DNA from: JANYCD01 sp043738625
GTDB lineage: Bacteria > Pseudomonadota > Gammaproteobacteria > Burkholderiales > Rhodocyclaceae
Direction of reading: 5' to 3'
NCBI GenBank assembly: GCA_043738625.1
Contig: JAYUFR010000158.1
Span: 1 to 14,177 of the forward strand
Length of the DNA: 14,177 nt
The notes below the pieces were generated by a model that was not told where the DNA came from, did not search any database, and saw only the letters and a program-made list of their open reading frames with translations. The translations under genes and the position numbers were made by a program. Positions 6,977 to 14,177 of this stretch are shown one piece after another (position 1 is the stretch's first letter; every line of letters begins with the position of its first letter).

Positions 6977-7897
6977 ATGACCCTGTTCGCCGTCATCGTC
7001 GCCCTCGCTCTTGAGCAATTGCGCCCGCTTTCCGTCAGGAAATGGGTAAGCGTGCCATTGAGCCGCTTGGCCGGTTTTCTTGAAGCCAAGCTCAATGATG
7101 GACAGCGGCGGCACGGAACCGTTGCCTGGGTGCTGGCGGTTGTCGTTCCGGTTATCATGCTGGGCGTGCTGTATGGCGCGCTGCATTGGTTGCAACCGGT
7201 TGCCGCTTTTCTGTTCGCTGTCGCGGTGCTCTATCTAACGATGGGTTTCCGCCAGTTCAGCCATTATTTTTCCGAATTGCACCTCGCTTTACGCATGGGT
7301 GAGCTGGATCAGGCGCGGCGTATCATGACCGAGTGGCGGGGCCGCTCCGGTGACCGGTTGAGTTCCGGCGAAATCGCCCGCTTGGCGATTGAGCAAGCAC
7401 TGGTCGCTTCGCATCGTTGCGTATTTGCGCCGCTGTTCTGGTTTTATGTACTGGGTCCGGCGGGCGCTTTGTTGTATCGACTGGCGCTGTTTTTCAATAC
7501 GCAATGGGGTGAGCGGTCGGACCAGGAGTTTGGCCGCTTCGGTGAGTTTTCCCGTCGCGCTTTTGCGGTGATCGACTGGCTACCGGTGCGCGTGACGGCC
7601 AGCGCCTTTGCGATCGTTGGCGATTTCGAGGATGCCGTGCTGTGCTGGCGTACCCAGGCGGCGCGATGGAGCGATCCGGCCGCCGGTATATTGCTGGCCA
7701 GCGGCGCCGGTGCGCTCGGCGTACGTCTTGGCATGCCGGTGCATGAGAGCCTCGATATTGATGATCGGCCGGAGATCGGGCTGGGCGAAGATGCGGATGC
7801 TGATTTCATGCAGAGTGCTGTTGGCCTGGTGTGGCGCGCAATGGTGCTGGGTTTGTTATTGATGGCCCTGCTGTGGGTCGCGAGCTGGGTAAGTTGA
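6977..7897 (+). CDS. CobD/CbiB family integral membrane protein
   Basis: A 306-residue protein with hydrophobic segments at roughly residues 48-70, 72-90, 145-168 and 285-305, plus an amphipathic N-terminus (MTLFAVIVALALEQLRP). The LALEQLRP start, the HLALRMGELDQARR segment and the GERSDQEFGRFGEFSRRAFAVIDWLPVRVTA stretch (about residues 176-206) resemble the CobD/CbiB-AmpE superfamily, in particular the form common in betaproteobacteria. CbiB attaches aminopropanol to cobyric acid, while AmpE is a membrane protein of the ampDE locus. No cobalamin gene is in the window, so cobinamide synthase activity should not be assumed. The ATG at 6977 has no clear Shine-Dalgarno (CCCCTCAGCA precedes it). 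It lies 56 bp before the thiolase gene. Confidence 0.72.
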   Translation: MTLFAVIVALALEQLRPLSVRKWVSVPLSRLAGFLEAKLNDGQRRHGTVAWVLAVVVPVIMLGVLYGALHWLQPVAAFLFAVAVLYLTMGFRQFSHYFSELHLALRMGELDQARRIMTEWRGRSGDRLSSGEIARLAIEQALVASHRCVFAPLFWFYVLGPAGALLYRLALFFNTQWGERSDQEFGRFGEFSRRAFAVIDWLPVRVTASAFAIVGDFEDAVLCWRTQAARWSDPAAGILLASGAGALGVRLGMPVHESLDIDDRPEIGLGEDADADFMQSAVGLVWRAMVLGLLLMALLWVASWVS

Positions 7898-7953
7898 ATT
7901 CTTCCTGTCGGCGCGGATCGAACTGCCGGCCGTTCATTTTTAGGAGAACTGTG

Positions 7954-9135
7954 ATGTCGAAAGATGTGGTGGTATTGAGCGCGGCGCGTTCCGCGGTGGG
8001 TTCGTTCAATGGTTCGCTTTCCAGCATGGAACCGGCGGAGCTGGCGGGAACAGTGATGAAGGATGCCATTGCCCGCTCGGGCGTTGATCCCAAGCAGATC
8101 AACTATGTGACCGTCGGCAACTGTATTCCGACCGACTCGCGTTTCGCCTATGTCCCGCGCGTCGCGTCGATTCAGGCCGGCCTGTCGACCGACTCGGTGG
8201 CAATGCAGGTCAACCGCCTTTGTTCCTCGGGCCTGCAGGGCATCCTCAGCACCGCTCAGGCGATCATGCTCGGCGATGCCGAGTTCGGCATCGGCGGCGG
8301 CGTGGAAGTCATGTCGCGCGGCGTCTACATGAGCACCGCGATGCGCAGCGGTGCGCGCATGGGCGACACTACACTGATCGACTCGATGGTGGCTGTGCTC
8401 ACCGACCCCTTCGAGAAGTACCACATGGGCATCACCGCCGAGAAGCTGGCCGAGAAGTGGCAACTGACGCGAGAGCAGCAGGATGCTTTCGCCGTGGAAT
8501 CGCATCGTCGTGCCGCTGCGGCGCGCGAGGCCGGTTACTTCAAGAGCCAGATCGTGCCGATTACGCTGAAGAGCCGCAAGGGCGAGAGCATTTTCGATGC
8601 CGACGAGAACATCCGCCCCGAGACTACGCTGGAATCCCTGGCAAAAATGAAAGCCGCGTTCAAGAAAGACGGCGTGGTCACCGCCGGCAACGCGTCCAGC
8701 ATCAACGACGGCGCATCGTTCTTCGTGCTCGCCAGCGCCGATGCCGCCGCAAGCTCGGGCTACAAGCCGATCGCGCGCCTCGTTTCCTACGCAGTTGCCG
8801 GCGTGCCGCCTGATGTCATGGGCGAAGGCCCGATTCCGGCCACCAAACTGGCGCTGAAGCGCGCCGGCATGACGCTGGACCAGCTTGACGTGATCGAATC
8901 GAATGAAGCCTTTGCCTCCCAGGCCCTGTCCGTGAACAAGGCGCTCGGCCTCGACCCCAAAAAGACCAACCCGAACGGCGGCGCCATCGCCATTGGCCAC
9001 CCGGTTGGCGCCAGCGGCGCGGTGATCGCGACCAAGCTGCTCTATGAACTGCAACGTGTCAATGGCCGTTATGGGCTGGCAACGATGTGCATCGGCGGTG
9101 GACAAGGTATTGCCGTGATATTCGAGCGCTTGTAA
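7954..9135 (+). CDS. Acetyl-CoA C-acyltransferase (thiolase), BktB/PhaA-like
   Basis: A 393-residue thiolase, the usual length. All active-site residues are in place: nucleophilic Cys90 in NRLCSSGLQG, His349 in GHPVGASGA and the acid/base Cys379 in CIGGGQGIAVIFERL, plus the NEAFA motif. It condenses two acyl-CoAs to a 3-ketoacyl-CoA or performs the reverse cleavage. The overall sequence recalls Ralstonia BktB and PhaA, so a role in polyhydroxyalkanoate precursor supply or in beta-oxidation is possible; no phaB, phaC or fadB is nearby to decide. The frame is open upstream to 7831, but the ATG at 7954 is chosen because AGGAG at 7942-7946 sits at good spacing and the protein then begins at the family's N-terminal strand (SKDVVVLSAARSAVG). 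Confidence 0.95.
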   Translation: MSKDVVVLSAARSAVGSFNGSLSSMEPAELAGTVMKDAIARSGVDPKQINYVTVGNCIPTDSRFAYVPRVASIQAGLSTDSVAMQVNRLCSSGLQGILSTAQAIMLGDAEFGIGGGVEVMSRGVYMSTAMRSGARMGDTTLIDSMVAVLTDPFEKYHMGITAEKLAEKWQLTREQQDAFAVESHRRAAAAREAGYFKSQIVPITLKSRKGESIFDADENIRPETTLESLAKMKAAFKKDGVVTAGNASSINDGASFFVLASADAAASSGYKPIARLVSYAVAGVPPDVMGEGPIPATKLALKRAGMTLDQLDVIESNEAFASQALSVNKALGLDPKKTNPNGGAIAIGHPVGASGAVIATKLLYELQRVNGRYGLATMCIGGGQGIAVIFERL

Positions 9136-9148
9136 AACATGACGTCAA

Positions 9149-9174
9149 GGCGGACGGGGGAAATCCAGTCCGCC
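9149..9174 (+). terminator. Hairpin after the thiolase gene, possible terminator
   Basis: A perfect 7-bp inverted repeat, GGCGGAC and GTCCGCC, is separated by a 12-base loop and begins 13 bases after the thiolase stop codon. Its position fits a transcription terminator or an mRNA 3'-end stabiliser. No T-run follows the right arm (GCACCAAGCC), so it is not a canonical intrinsic terminator. A second small inverted repeat, GCATG-CTT-CATGC, lies at 9264-9276 in the same 177-bp gap before the ATP-grasp gene; its role is unknown. Confidence 0.35.
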
Positions 9175-9312
9175 GCACCAAGCCATGGCGCGATTGCGCT
9201 GACATGGTGCATGAGCGTAATGTGGGTGGGCAAGGAGCATTGGAAAACAGCGGTTCAAGCCGGGCATGCTTCATGCAATATCGGGTTCAGGTGCTGAAAA
9301 CGCGGTAGACCC

Positions 9313-10737
9313 ATGAAGCTTGCCTATGACGAAATGAACACCCCCGACGGGCAGACGCGCGGCCATTATGCGAGCTATGCCCATTGGCTGGAGTCGACTC
9401 CGCCGGATGTAATCGCGCGCAAACGCGAAGAAGCGGAGCTGGCCTTCCACAAGGTTGGCATCACCTTTGCCGTGTATGGCGAAGAGGCCGGCAAGGAACG
9501 GCTGATCCCGTTCGATATCGTGCCGCGCATTATTCCGGCGGACGAATGGCGCATGGTCGAAGCCGGCCTGCGGCAACGGGTCAAGGCGCTCAACGCCTTC
9601 CTGCACGACATCTATCATGACCAGGAAATCCTCAAGGCCGGTCGCATTCCAACCGAGCAGGTATTGGGCAACGCCCTGTTCCGTCGCGAGATGATGGGCG
9701 TCGATTTGCCGGGGCAGATATACGCCCACATTGCCGGCATCGATATTGTTCGCGCCGACAATGGGAATAAAAGCGGCGAGTACTACGTGCTGGAGGACAA
9801 CCTGCGTACGCCGTCTGGTGTCTCCTACATGCTGGAAGACCGCAAAATGATGATGCGGCTTTTCCCTGAGCTTTTCGCACGGCAGGCGATTGCGCCGGTC
9901 GAGCATTATCCCGATCTGCTGCTGGAAAACCTGCGCGCCATGGCACCGCCTGGCGTGCCGGATCCAACGGTGGTGGTGCTGACGCCGGGTCAGTTCAACA
10001 GCGCCTATTTCGAGCACGCCTTTCTCGCCCAGCAGATGGGTGTGGAACTGGTCGACGGCAATGACCTGTTTGTTGCCGATCGCACGGTGTTCATGCGCAC
10101 CACCCAGGGTCGGCGGCGCGTGGATGTGATCTACCGGCGCATTGATGACGATTATCTGGATCCGCAGGCCTTCAACAAGGATTCGATGCTGGGTGTGCCC
10201 GGTCTGTTCGAGTGCTACCGCAACGGCCGGGTCAATCTGGCGAATGCAGTCGGCACCGGTATCGCCGATGACAAGGCGATGTACATCCATGTGCCGGAGA
10301 TGATCCGCTTCTACTGTGACGAGGAACCGATCCTGTCCAATGTGCCGACCTGGGAGTTGAGCAAGGGCAACGACCTCAAGTACGTGCTTGAGCACTTGGC
10401 GGACCTGGTGGTCAAAGAAGTGCAGGGGTCCGGCGGTTACGGCATGCTGGTAGGGCCCACTGCAAGCAAAAAGGAAATCGCGCAGTTCCGCGAAAAAATC
10501 ATTGCCACCCCCAAAAAATACATTGCCCAGCCGACCCTGGCGCTGTCGACCTGCCCGACCTTCGTCGCCAGCGGCATTGCGCCGCGCCACATCGACCTGC
10601 GCCCCTTCGTCCTCTCCGGCAAAGTCGTTACCCTGGTGCCGGGCGGCCTGACACGGGTGGCGGTTAAGGAAGGTTCTCTGGTTGTCAATTCGTCCCAGGG
10701 TGGCGGCACCAAGGACACCTGGGTATTGGAAAGCTGA
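9313..10737 (+). CDS. Circularly permuted ATP-grasp protein (type 2; DUF404/DUF407)
   Basis: A 474-residue protein of the circularly permuted ATP-grasp family. Recognisable conserved blocks in order are EDNLRTPSGVSYMLEDR (about residues 159-175), RRIDDDYLDP (about 276-285), GLFECYRNGRVNLANAVG and GIADDKA (about 297-321), the glycine-rich GSGGYGMLVGP (about 373-383), DLRPFVLSG (about 429-437), VPGGLTRVA and the C-terminal NSSQGGGTKDTWVL. ATP-grasp enzymes ligate a carboxylate to an amine through an acyl phosphate, and this subgroup has been predicted to form amide bonds in a peptide or peptide tag; the substrate is not known. The ATG at 9313 lacks a strong ribosome binding site. The stop overlaps the start of the alpha-E gene (TGATG at 10735-10739), implying translational coupling. 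No signal peptide is seen. Confidence 0.93.
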   Translation: MKLAYDEMNTPDGQTRGHYASYAHWLESTPPDVIARKREEAELAFHKVGITFAVYGEEAGKERLIPFDIVPRIIPADEWRMVEAGLRQRVKALNAFLHDIYHDQEILKAGRIPTEQVLGNALFRREMMGVDLPGQIYAHIAGIDIVRADNGNKSGEYYVLEDNLRTPSGVSYMLEDRKMMMRLFPELFARQAIAPVEHYPDLLLENLRAMAPPGVPDPTVVVLTPGQFNSAYFEHAFLAQQMGVELVDGNDLFVADRTVFMRTTQGRRRVDVIYRRIDDDYLDPQAFNKDSMLGVPGLFECYRNGRVNLANAVGTGIADDKAMYIHVPEMIRFYCDEEPILSNVPTWELSKGNDLKYVLEHLADLVVKEVQGSGGYGMLVGPTASKKEIAQFREKIIATPKKYIAQPTLALSTCPTFVASGIAPRHIDLRPFVLSGKVVTLVPGGLTRVAVKEGSLVVNSSQGGGTKDTWVLES

Positions 10738-11687
10738 TGCTGTCATCCACCGCAGATCACCTCTACTGGATGGGCCGCAGCATGGAGCGGGCCGAGAACG
10801 CGGCGCGCATGCTTGACGTCACCTATCGCATGTCGCTGCTCAAGCACGCCACTCTGGAGTCGTTCCAGGAGTGGAACGCCATGCTCACCATCAGCGGCCT
10901 GTACGACGAATTCGCCCGCCGCGACATCGAAATCACTGCCTCTAATGTGATGCGTTTCATGGCGCTGGACGACACCAATCCGTCCAGCATCTTTACCAGC
11001 CTGGAGTCGGCGCGAGAAAACGCCCGTGCCGTGCGCGGCAGCATCACTTCCGAAATGTGGGAAGCGCTGAATCACACCTGGATCCAGATCCAGGCGATAC
11101 GCAAGAAAGGCATTCCCCCCGACGGGGTGACGGACTTCTTCGAGTGGGTGAAGGAACGCTCTCATCTTTCGCGTGGCATCACCTACGGCACGCTGCTGCG
11201 CGACGATGCCTTCCGCTTCATCCGCCTCGGGACATTCCTAGAGCGCGCCGACAATACGGCGCGGATCCTCGACGTCAAATACCACATTCTGCTGCCCAGC
11301 CTTGAGGACGTCGGTGGCGCCGCCGATTACTATCAATGGGGTGCCCTGCTGCGTTCGGTGAGCGCCTTCGAAACCTACCGCAAGGTCTATCGCGACGTGA
11401 TCACGCCGCGCCGGGTGGCCGAACTGATGATTCTTCGCGCCGACATGCCGCGTTCGTTGCATGCCTGCATGAAGGAACTGGACCGTCTGGTCAATGAAAT
11501 CGACGGCGCCAGTTCATGGGAACTTCAGCGTCAATCAGGCCTGTTGCATGCGGAGCTGCGTTTCGGGCAGATTGAAGACATCATCGAAGAAGAGGGACTG
11601 CATGAGTACCTCACCCGTTTTCTGGCTAGAATCTATGCCTTGGGCGATTGCATCAATACCAGCTACTTCTGGCCCGCGGAAAGCTGA
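10737..11687 (+). CDS. Alpha-E domain-containing protein (DUF403)
   Basis: A 316-residue, largely helical protein of the alpha-E family. It starts with LSSTADHLYWMGRSMERAENAARMLDV (residues 2-28), the family signature, and a related motif recurs internally as FIRLGTFLERADNTARILDVKYH (about residues 160-182), suggesting an internal repeat of helical units. The function is unproven; alpha-E proteins occur almost always beside or fused to circularly permuted ATP-grasp proteins and are thought to assist or act in the same pathway. The start ATG overlaps the ATP-grasp stop by one base, the strongest coupling in the window. The Anbu gene follows 100 bp later. Confidence 0.93.
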   Translation: MLSSTADHLYWMGRSMERAENAARMLDVTYRMSLLKHATLESFQEWNAMLTISGLYDEFARRDIEITASNVMRFMALDDTNPSSIFTSLESARENARAVRGSITSEMWEALNHTWIQIQAIRKKGIPPDGVTDFFEWVKERSHLSRGITYGTLLRDDAFRFIRLGTFLERADNTARILDVKYHILLPSLEDVGGAADYYQWGALLRSVSAFETYRKVYRDVITPRRVAELMILRADMPRSLHACMKELDRLVNEIDGASSWELQRQSGLLHAELRFGQIEDIIEEEGLHEYLTRFLARIYALGDCINTSYFWPAES

Positions 11688-11787
11688 GAGTTTCCGGTGT
11701 TAGTGGTGCTTACTCCGACTTTTCGGAATTGGCTGTTTCCGCTATGGTCGAAAGATGGGCAATGCCAGAACAGCCGGAGGATTCCTG

Positions 11788-12519
11788 ATGACGTATTGCG
11801 CAGCAGCGATGCTTGACGCAGGTATCGTGTTTGCGTCCGACTCCCGCACCCATGCGGGAGTGGACAATATCGCCACATTTCGCAAGATGAAGGTGTTCGA
11901 GTATCCGGGAAACAGGGTGGTGGTGACGTTGGGCTCAGGCAACCTGGCGGTGACGCAGGCCACCCTCAATCTGATCGAGCAAAACATTCGCCGCAACGAC
12001 GGTAGCCCGAATCTGGCGAATGTCAGTTCGATGTATGACGTGGCCGACCTGGTGGGCATTTCGCTGCGCGCGGTGCGCGAACGCGATGGCCCCTACCTGG
12101 AACAGAGCAATGTCGACAGCGGCGCCAGCTTCATTGTTGGCGGCCAGATTGCAGGCGAACAGCAGCGCTTGTTTCTGGTGTACTCCGAGGGAAATTTCAT
12201 CGAGGCGACGCCAGAGACGCCGTTTTTCCAAATCGGCGAAACCAAATATGGCAAACCAATCCTCGATCGCGTAATCACACGGTCCACCAATCTGGACGAT
12301 GCCATCAAGTGTGTGCTGGTGTCGTTTGACTCGACCATGAAATCAAATCTATCGGTGGGCATGCCCATCGATCTGCTGTGCTACGACCGTGACAGTCTGC
12401 AAGTCACCAAAGTTCGGCGCTTCGACGAGAAAGACGATTACATGCGCGGCCTGCGCCAGCAATGGGGTGAAGGATTGCGGCGTGCGTTCACCAACTTAGC
12501 GAATTTTGAATGGAGTTGA
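11788..12519 (+). CDS. Anbu, proteasome-like Ntn-hydrolase peptidase
   Basis: A 243-residue member of the ancestral beta-subunit (Anbu) family, related to HslV and proteasome beta subunits. The frame is open to 11755, but the ATG at 11788 is preferred for two reasons: GGAGG at 11776-11780 is seven bases before it, and removal of its Met exposes threonine as residue 1. With that numbering Asp17 (FASDSRT) and Lys32 (TFRKMKVF) fall exactly where the Thr1-Asp17-Lys32/33 catalytic set of proteasome-type hydrolases is expected. The family forms open helical or ring-like oligomers in published structures. Its substrate is unknown; conserved linkage with ATP-grasp, alpha-E and transglutaminase genes suggests it processes their peptide product. 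It is likely cytoplasmic, with no signal peptide. Confidence 0.94.
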   Translation: MTYCAAAMLDAGIVFASDSRTHAGVDNIATFRKMKVFEYPGNRVVVTLGSGNLAVTQATLNLIEQNIRRNDGSPNLANVSSMYDVADLVGISLRAVRERDGPYLEQSNVDSGASFIVGGQIAGEQQRLFLVYSEGNFIEATPETPFFQIGETKYGKPILDRVITRSTNLDDAIKCVLVSFDSTMKSNLSVGMPIDLLCYDRDSLQVTKVRRFDEKDDYMRGLRQQWGEGLRRAFTNLANFEWS

Positions 12520-12528
12520 AAGTAGTGG

Positions 12529-12633
12529 GGAGGGAGGCGTAAGGAGTGAGGAGAGGGACTCAGCTTCTTTCAGCGGTTGGTGGCATGATCGTTGCACTGT
12601 AGGTTTTGCTCCTCACTCTTCACGCCTCACTCC
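12529..12633. repeat. Imperfect 25-bp inverted repeat made of heptamers
   Basis: The left arm is 12529-12553 and the right arm 12609-12633, with a 55-base spacer. The reverse complement of the right arm matches the left arm at 22 of 25 positions. Each arm is itself a run of degenerate heptamers: the right arm reads CTCCTCA, CTCTTCA, CGCCTCA, CTCC, and the left arm carries the complementary TGAGGAG-type units. The left arm begins ten bases after the Anbu stop and the right arm ends four bases before the transglutaminase start. It could form a long stem in RNA and act as a terminator or mRNA structure, or be a member of a dispersed repeat family. Which applies cannot be told from one copy. Confidence 0.75.
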
Positions 12634-12637
12634 AAAG

Positions 12638-14177
12638 ATGACTATTCGCGTCGCCCTGAACCACCAAACCCGTTACCACTTCGACCGGCAGGTCAAGCTT
12701 TGGCCACACGAGATTCGATTGCGTCCGGCAGCGCACTGCCGCACGCCGATACTCAGCTATTCGCTCACTGTCGAACCGGGCGGGCATTTCCTCAACTGGC
12801 AACAGGATGCCTATGGCAACTGGCTGGCGCGGCTGGTATTTCCGGAACAGGCCGATCACATGGATGTCATCGTCGATCTGATTGCCGACATGACGGTCAT
12901 TAACCCCTTCGATTTCTTTATGGAGGACTACGCCGAAAAGTTTCCCTTCGACTATCCGCCACAACTGAAGCGGGAACTGACGCCCTATCTGGATACGGAT
13001 CCGCCGGGCGATCACCTCAAGGCTTGGATCGCCGCGGCGCGGCGCGAGTTGCTGCAGCCCGGGATGCGTACCATCGATTTCCTGGTGGCGCTCAATGGCC
13101 GCGCCCAGCGCGATGTTGGGTATATCGTGCGCATGGAGCATGGTGTGCAGACGCCGGAACAGACGCTCGAGTCCAAGCTGGGTTCGTGCCGCGACTCAGC
13201 CTGGCTGCTGGTGCAGGCCATGCGTCATTTTGGCCTGGCTGCGCGCTTTGCCTCCGGCTATTTGATCCAGCTGGCTGCCGACCTCAAAGCGCTCGACGGC
13301 CCTTCCGGGCCGGAAAAGGACTTCACCGATCTGCACGCGTGGACCGAAGTTTATGTTCCGGGTGCGGGCTGGATCGGTCTCGATCCGACCTCCGGGCTTC
13401 TCGCCGGCGAGGGTCATATCCCGCTGGCCTGTACCGCGTCGCCGTCTTCGGCGGCGCCGGTGATCGGCGCCACCGGAAAGTGTGAATCGCATATGGATTT
13501 TTCCATGACGGTGACGCGCATCCACGAAGACCCGCGCGTCACCAAGCCTTATAGCGAGGCGCAGTGGCAAAGCATTCTCGATCTCGGCTACAGCGTCGAC
13601 AAGGAACTCGAAAAACATGATGTGAAGCTCACCATGGGCGGCGAGCCCACCTTCGTTTCGATTGACGACATGGAAGGCCCGGAATGGAATATCGCCGCCC
13701 TGTCGCCGAAAAAACGCGCACTGTCGGAGCAGTTGCTCAAACGCTTGCAGCAGCGCTTTGCACCGGGTGCGCTACTTCATTTCGGGCAGGGCAAGTGGTA
13801 TCCGGGAGAGCCGCTGCCGCGCTGGGCGCTGGGCTGCTATTGGCGCGCTGACGGTCAGCCGCTGTGGCGCCAGGCGAGCCTGCTTGACCACGGCAATCCT
13901 GCCAGCCGGCGCGAGAGCGGCGATGCGGCCCGATTTCTCAATATATTGACGGTCCATTTGGGGCTGGACCCGCGTTACGTGGTCGACGCTTATGAAGATA
14001 TCGTCAATGTCATCGACCAGGAGTCGCGCTGGCCGGAGAATCTCGATCTGCGCAGCACCGATTTGAAAGATCAGGACGAAAGACGCCGCATCGTCGGCCT
14101 GATTTCCGGTGACCTGGGTCAGCCGATCGGTTGTGTACTCCCCCTCAAGCCGATTCCGCGCGCCAGCATCAAGGGTA
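12638..14177 (+). CDS. Transglutaminase/DUF2126 protein, N-terminal part (partial)
   Basis: The first 513 codons are visible and the frame runs off the right edge. An N-terminal bacterial transglutaminase-associated domain (about residues 1-85) begins IRVALNHQTRYHFDRQVKL. A transglutaminase-like core (about 150-260) has the papain-type triad Cys184 (LGSCRDSAW), His233 (DLHAWTEVYV) and Asp249 (GLDPTSG). From about residue 329 the DUF2126 region starts (KLTMGGEPTFVSIDD), with FGQGKWYPGEPLPRWALGCYW further on. Full-length relatives have about 1,100 residues, so roughly half is missing. The family is predicted to cleave or form amide bonds in the pathway of the ATP-grasp and alpha-E proteins. The ATG at 12638 fits the family N-terminus, but only CTCCAAAG precedes it: no Shine-Dalgarno, because the repeat arm occupies that position. 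Confidence 0.94.
   Translation, partial: MTIRVALNHQTRYHFDRQVKLWPHEIRLRPAAHCRTPILSYSLTVEPGGHFLNWQQDAYGNWLARLVFPEQADHMDVIVDLIADMTVINPFDFFMEDYAEKFPFDYPPQLKRELTPYLDTDPPGDHLKAWIAAARRELLQPGMRTIDFLVALNGRAQRDVGYIVRMEHGVQTPEQTLESKLGSCRDSAWLLVQAMRHFGLAARFASGYLIQLAADLKALDGPSGPEKDFTDLHAWTEVYVPGAGWIGLDPTSGLLAGEGHIPLACTASPSSAAPVIGATGKCESHMDFSMTVTRIHEDPRVTKPYSEAQWQSILDLGYSVDKELEKHDVKLTMGGEPTFVSIDDMEGPEWNIAALSPKKRALSEQLLKRLQQRFAPGALLHFGQGKWYPGEPLPRWALGCYWRADGQPLWRQASLLDHGNPASRRESGDAARFLNILTVHLGLDPRYVVDAYEDIVNVIDQESRWPENLDLRSTDLKDQDERRRIVGLISGDLGQPIGCVLPLKPIPRASIKG

Noticed and set aside
7444..9105. Open reading frame of 553 codons on the minus strand opposite the thiolase and CobD-like genes
   Set aside because: It is antisense to a thiolase with all active-site motifs and shows no family motif; long antisense frames are common opposite GC-biased codons.
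9087..9308. A 73-codon plus-strand frame across the thiolase 3' end and the following gap
   Set aside because: It overlaps the thiolase C-terminus in another frame, lacks a ribosome binding site and shows no recognisable protein features.
9271..10746. Open reading frame of 491 codons on the minus strand opposite the ATP-grasp gene
   Set aside because: Composition is rich in His, Arg, Gln and Ala, it has no recognisable domain, and the plus strand encodes a clear ATP-grasp protein.
11714..11727. Small hairpin TCCGA-CTTT-TCGGA in the gap before the Anbu gene
   Set aside because: A five-base stem without a T-run is expected by chance at this frequency and gives no firm function.
1..14177. Search for CRISPR arrays, tRNA or rRNA genes, transposases and integrase sites
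   Set aside because: No regularly spaced direct repeats, RNA-gene signatures or mobile-element proteins were found; the only repeat structure of note is the inverted repeat at 12529-12633.

Overview
The window looks like a chromosomal segment of a moderately GC-rich betaproteobacterium. The evidence is the argD-argF-argG order, a BktB/PhaA-like thiolase, a CobD/CbiB-family membrane protein next to a CoA-pyrophosphatase-type NUDIX protein, and the Anbu/ATP-grasp/alpha-E/transglutaminase set. The genus cannot be fixed from sequence alone. Genes are tightly packed, and no rRNA, tRNA, CRISPR array, insertion sequence or prophage gene was seen.

Positions 1-4020 (+ strand) carry the end of argD, then argF and argG (late arginine biosynthesis), followed with short gaps by a PpnP-type nucleoside phosphorylase, a YajQ-family protein and a PaaG-like enoyl-CoA hydratase/isomerase-family protein. 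Spacing of 2-25 bp and clear ribosome binding sites suggest that all six could share transcripts.

Positions 4038-6263 (- strand) hold a compact cluster read right to left: class I glutamine amidotransferase, NADPH-dependent FMN reductase, OsmC-like protein, and a decayed pirin gene. The pirin remnant lacks its 5' half and its homology moves through several reading frames. Pirin, OsmC and flavin-reductase genes fit a redox/electrophile-stress theme (inference).

Positions 6328-9135 (+ strand), divergent from the cluster, carry a CoA-pyrophosphatase-like NUDIX hydrolase, a CobD/CbiB-family membrane protein and a thiolase with a complete Cys90/His349/Cys379 active site.

Positions 9313-14177 (+ strand) form the most interesting block: a circularly permuted ATP-grasp protein, an alpha-E protein whose start overlaps the ATP-grasp stop, an Anbu proteasome-like peptidase, and the first 513 codons of a large transglutaminase/DUF2126 protein. 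These families are known to co-occur and have been predicted to make and process a peptide or peptide tag, but their substrate is not established. Here the transglutaminase gene is separated from anbu by an imperfect 25-bp inverted repeat built from heptamers (CNCCTCA-like), whose right arm ends four bases before the start codon, where a Shine-Dalgarno sequence would normally lie.
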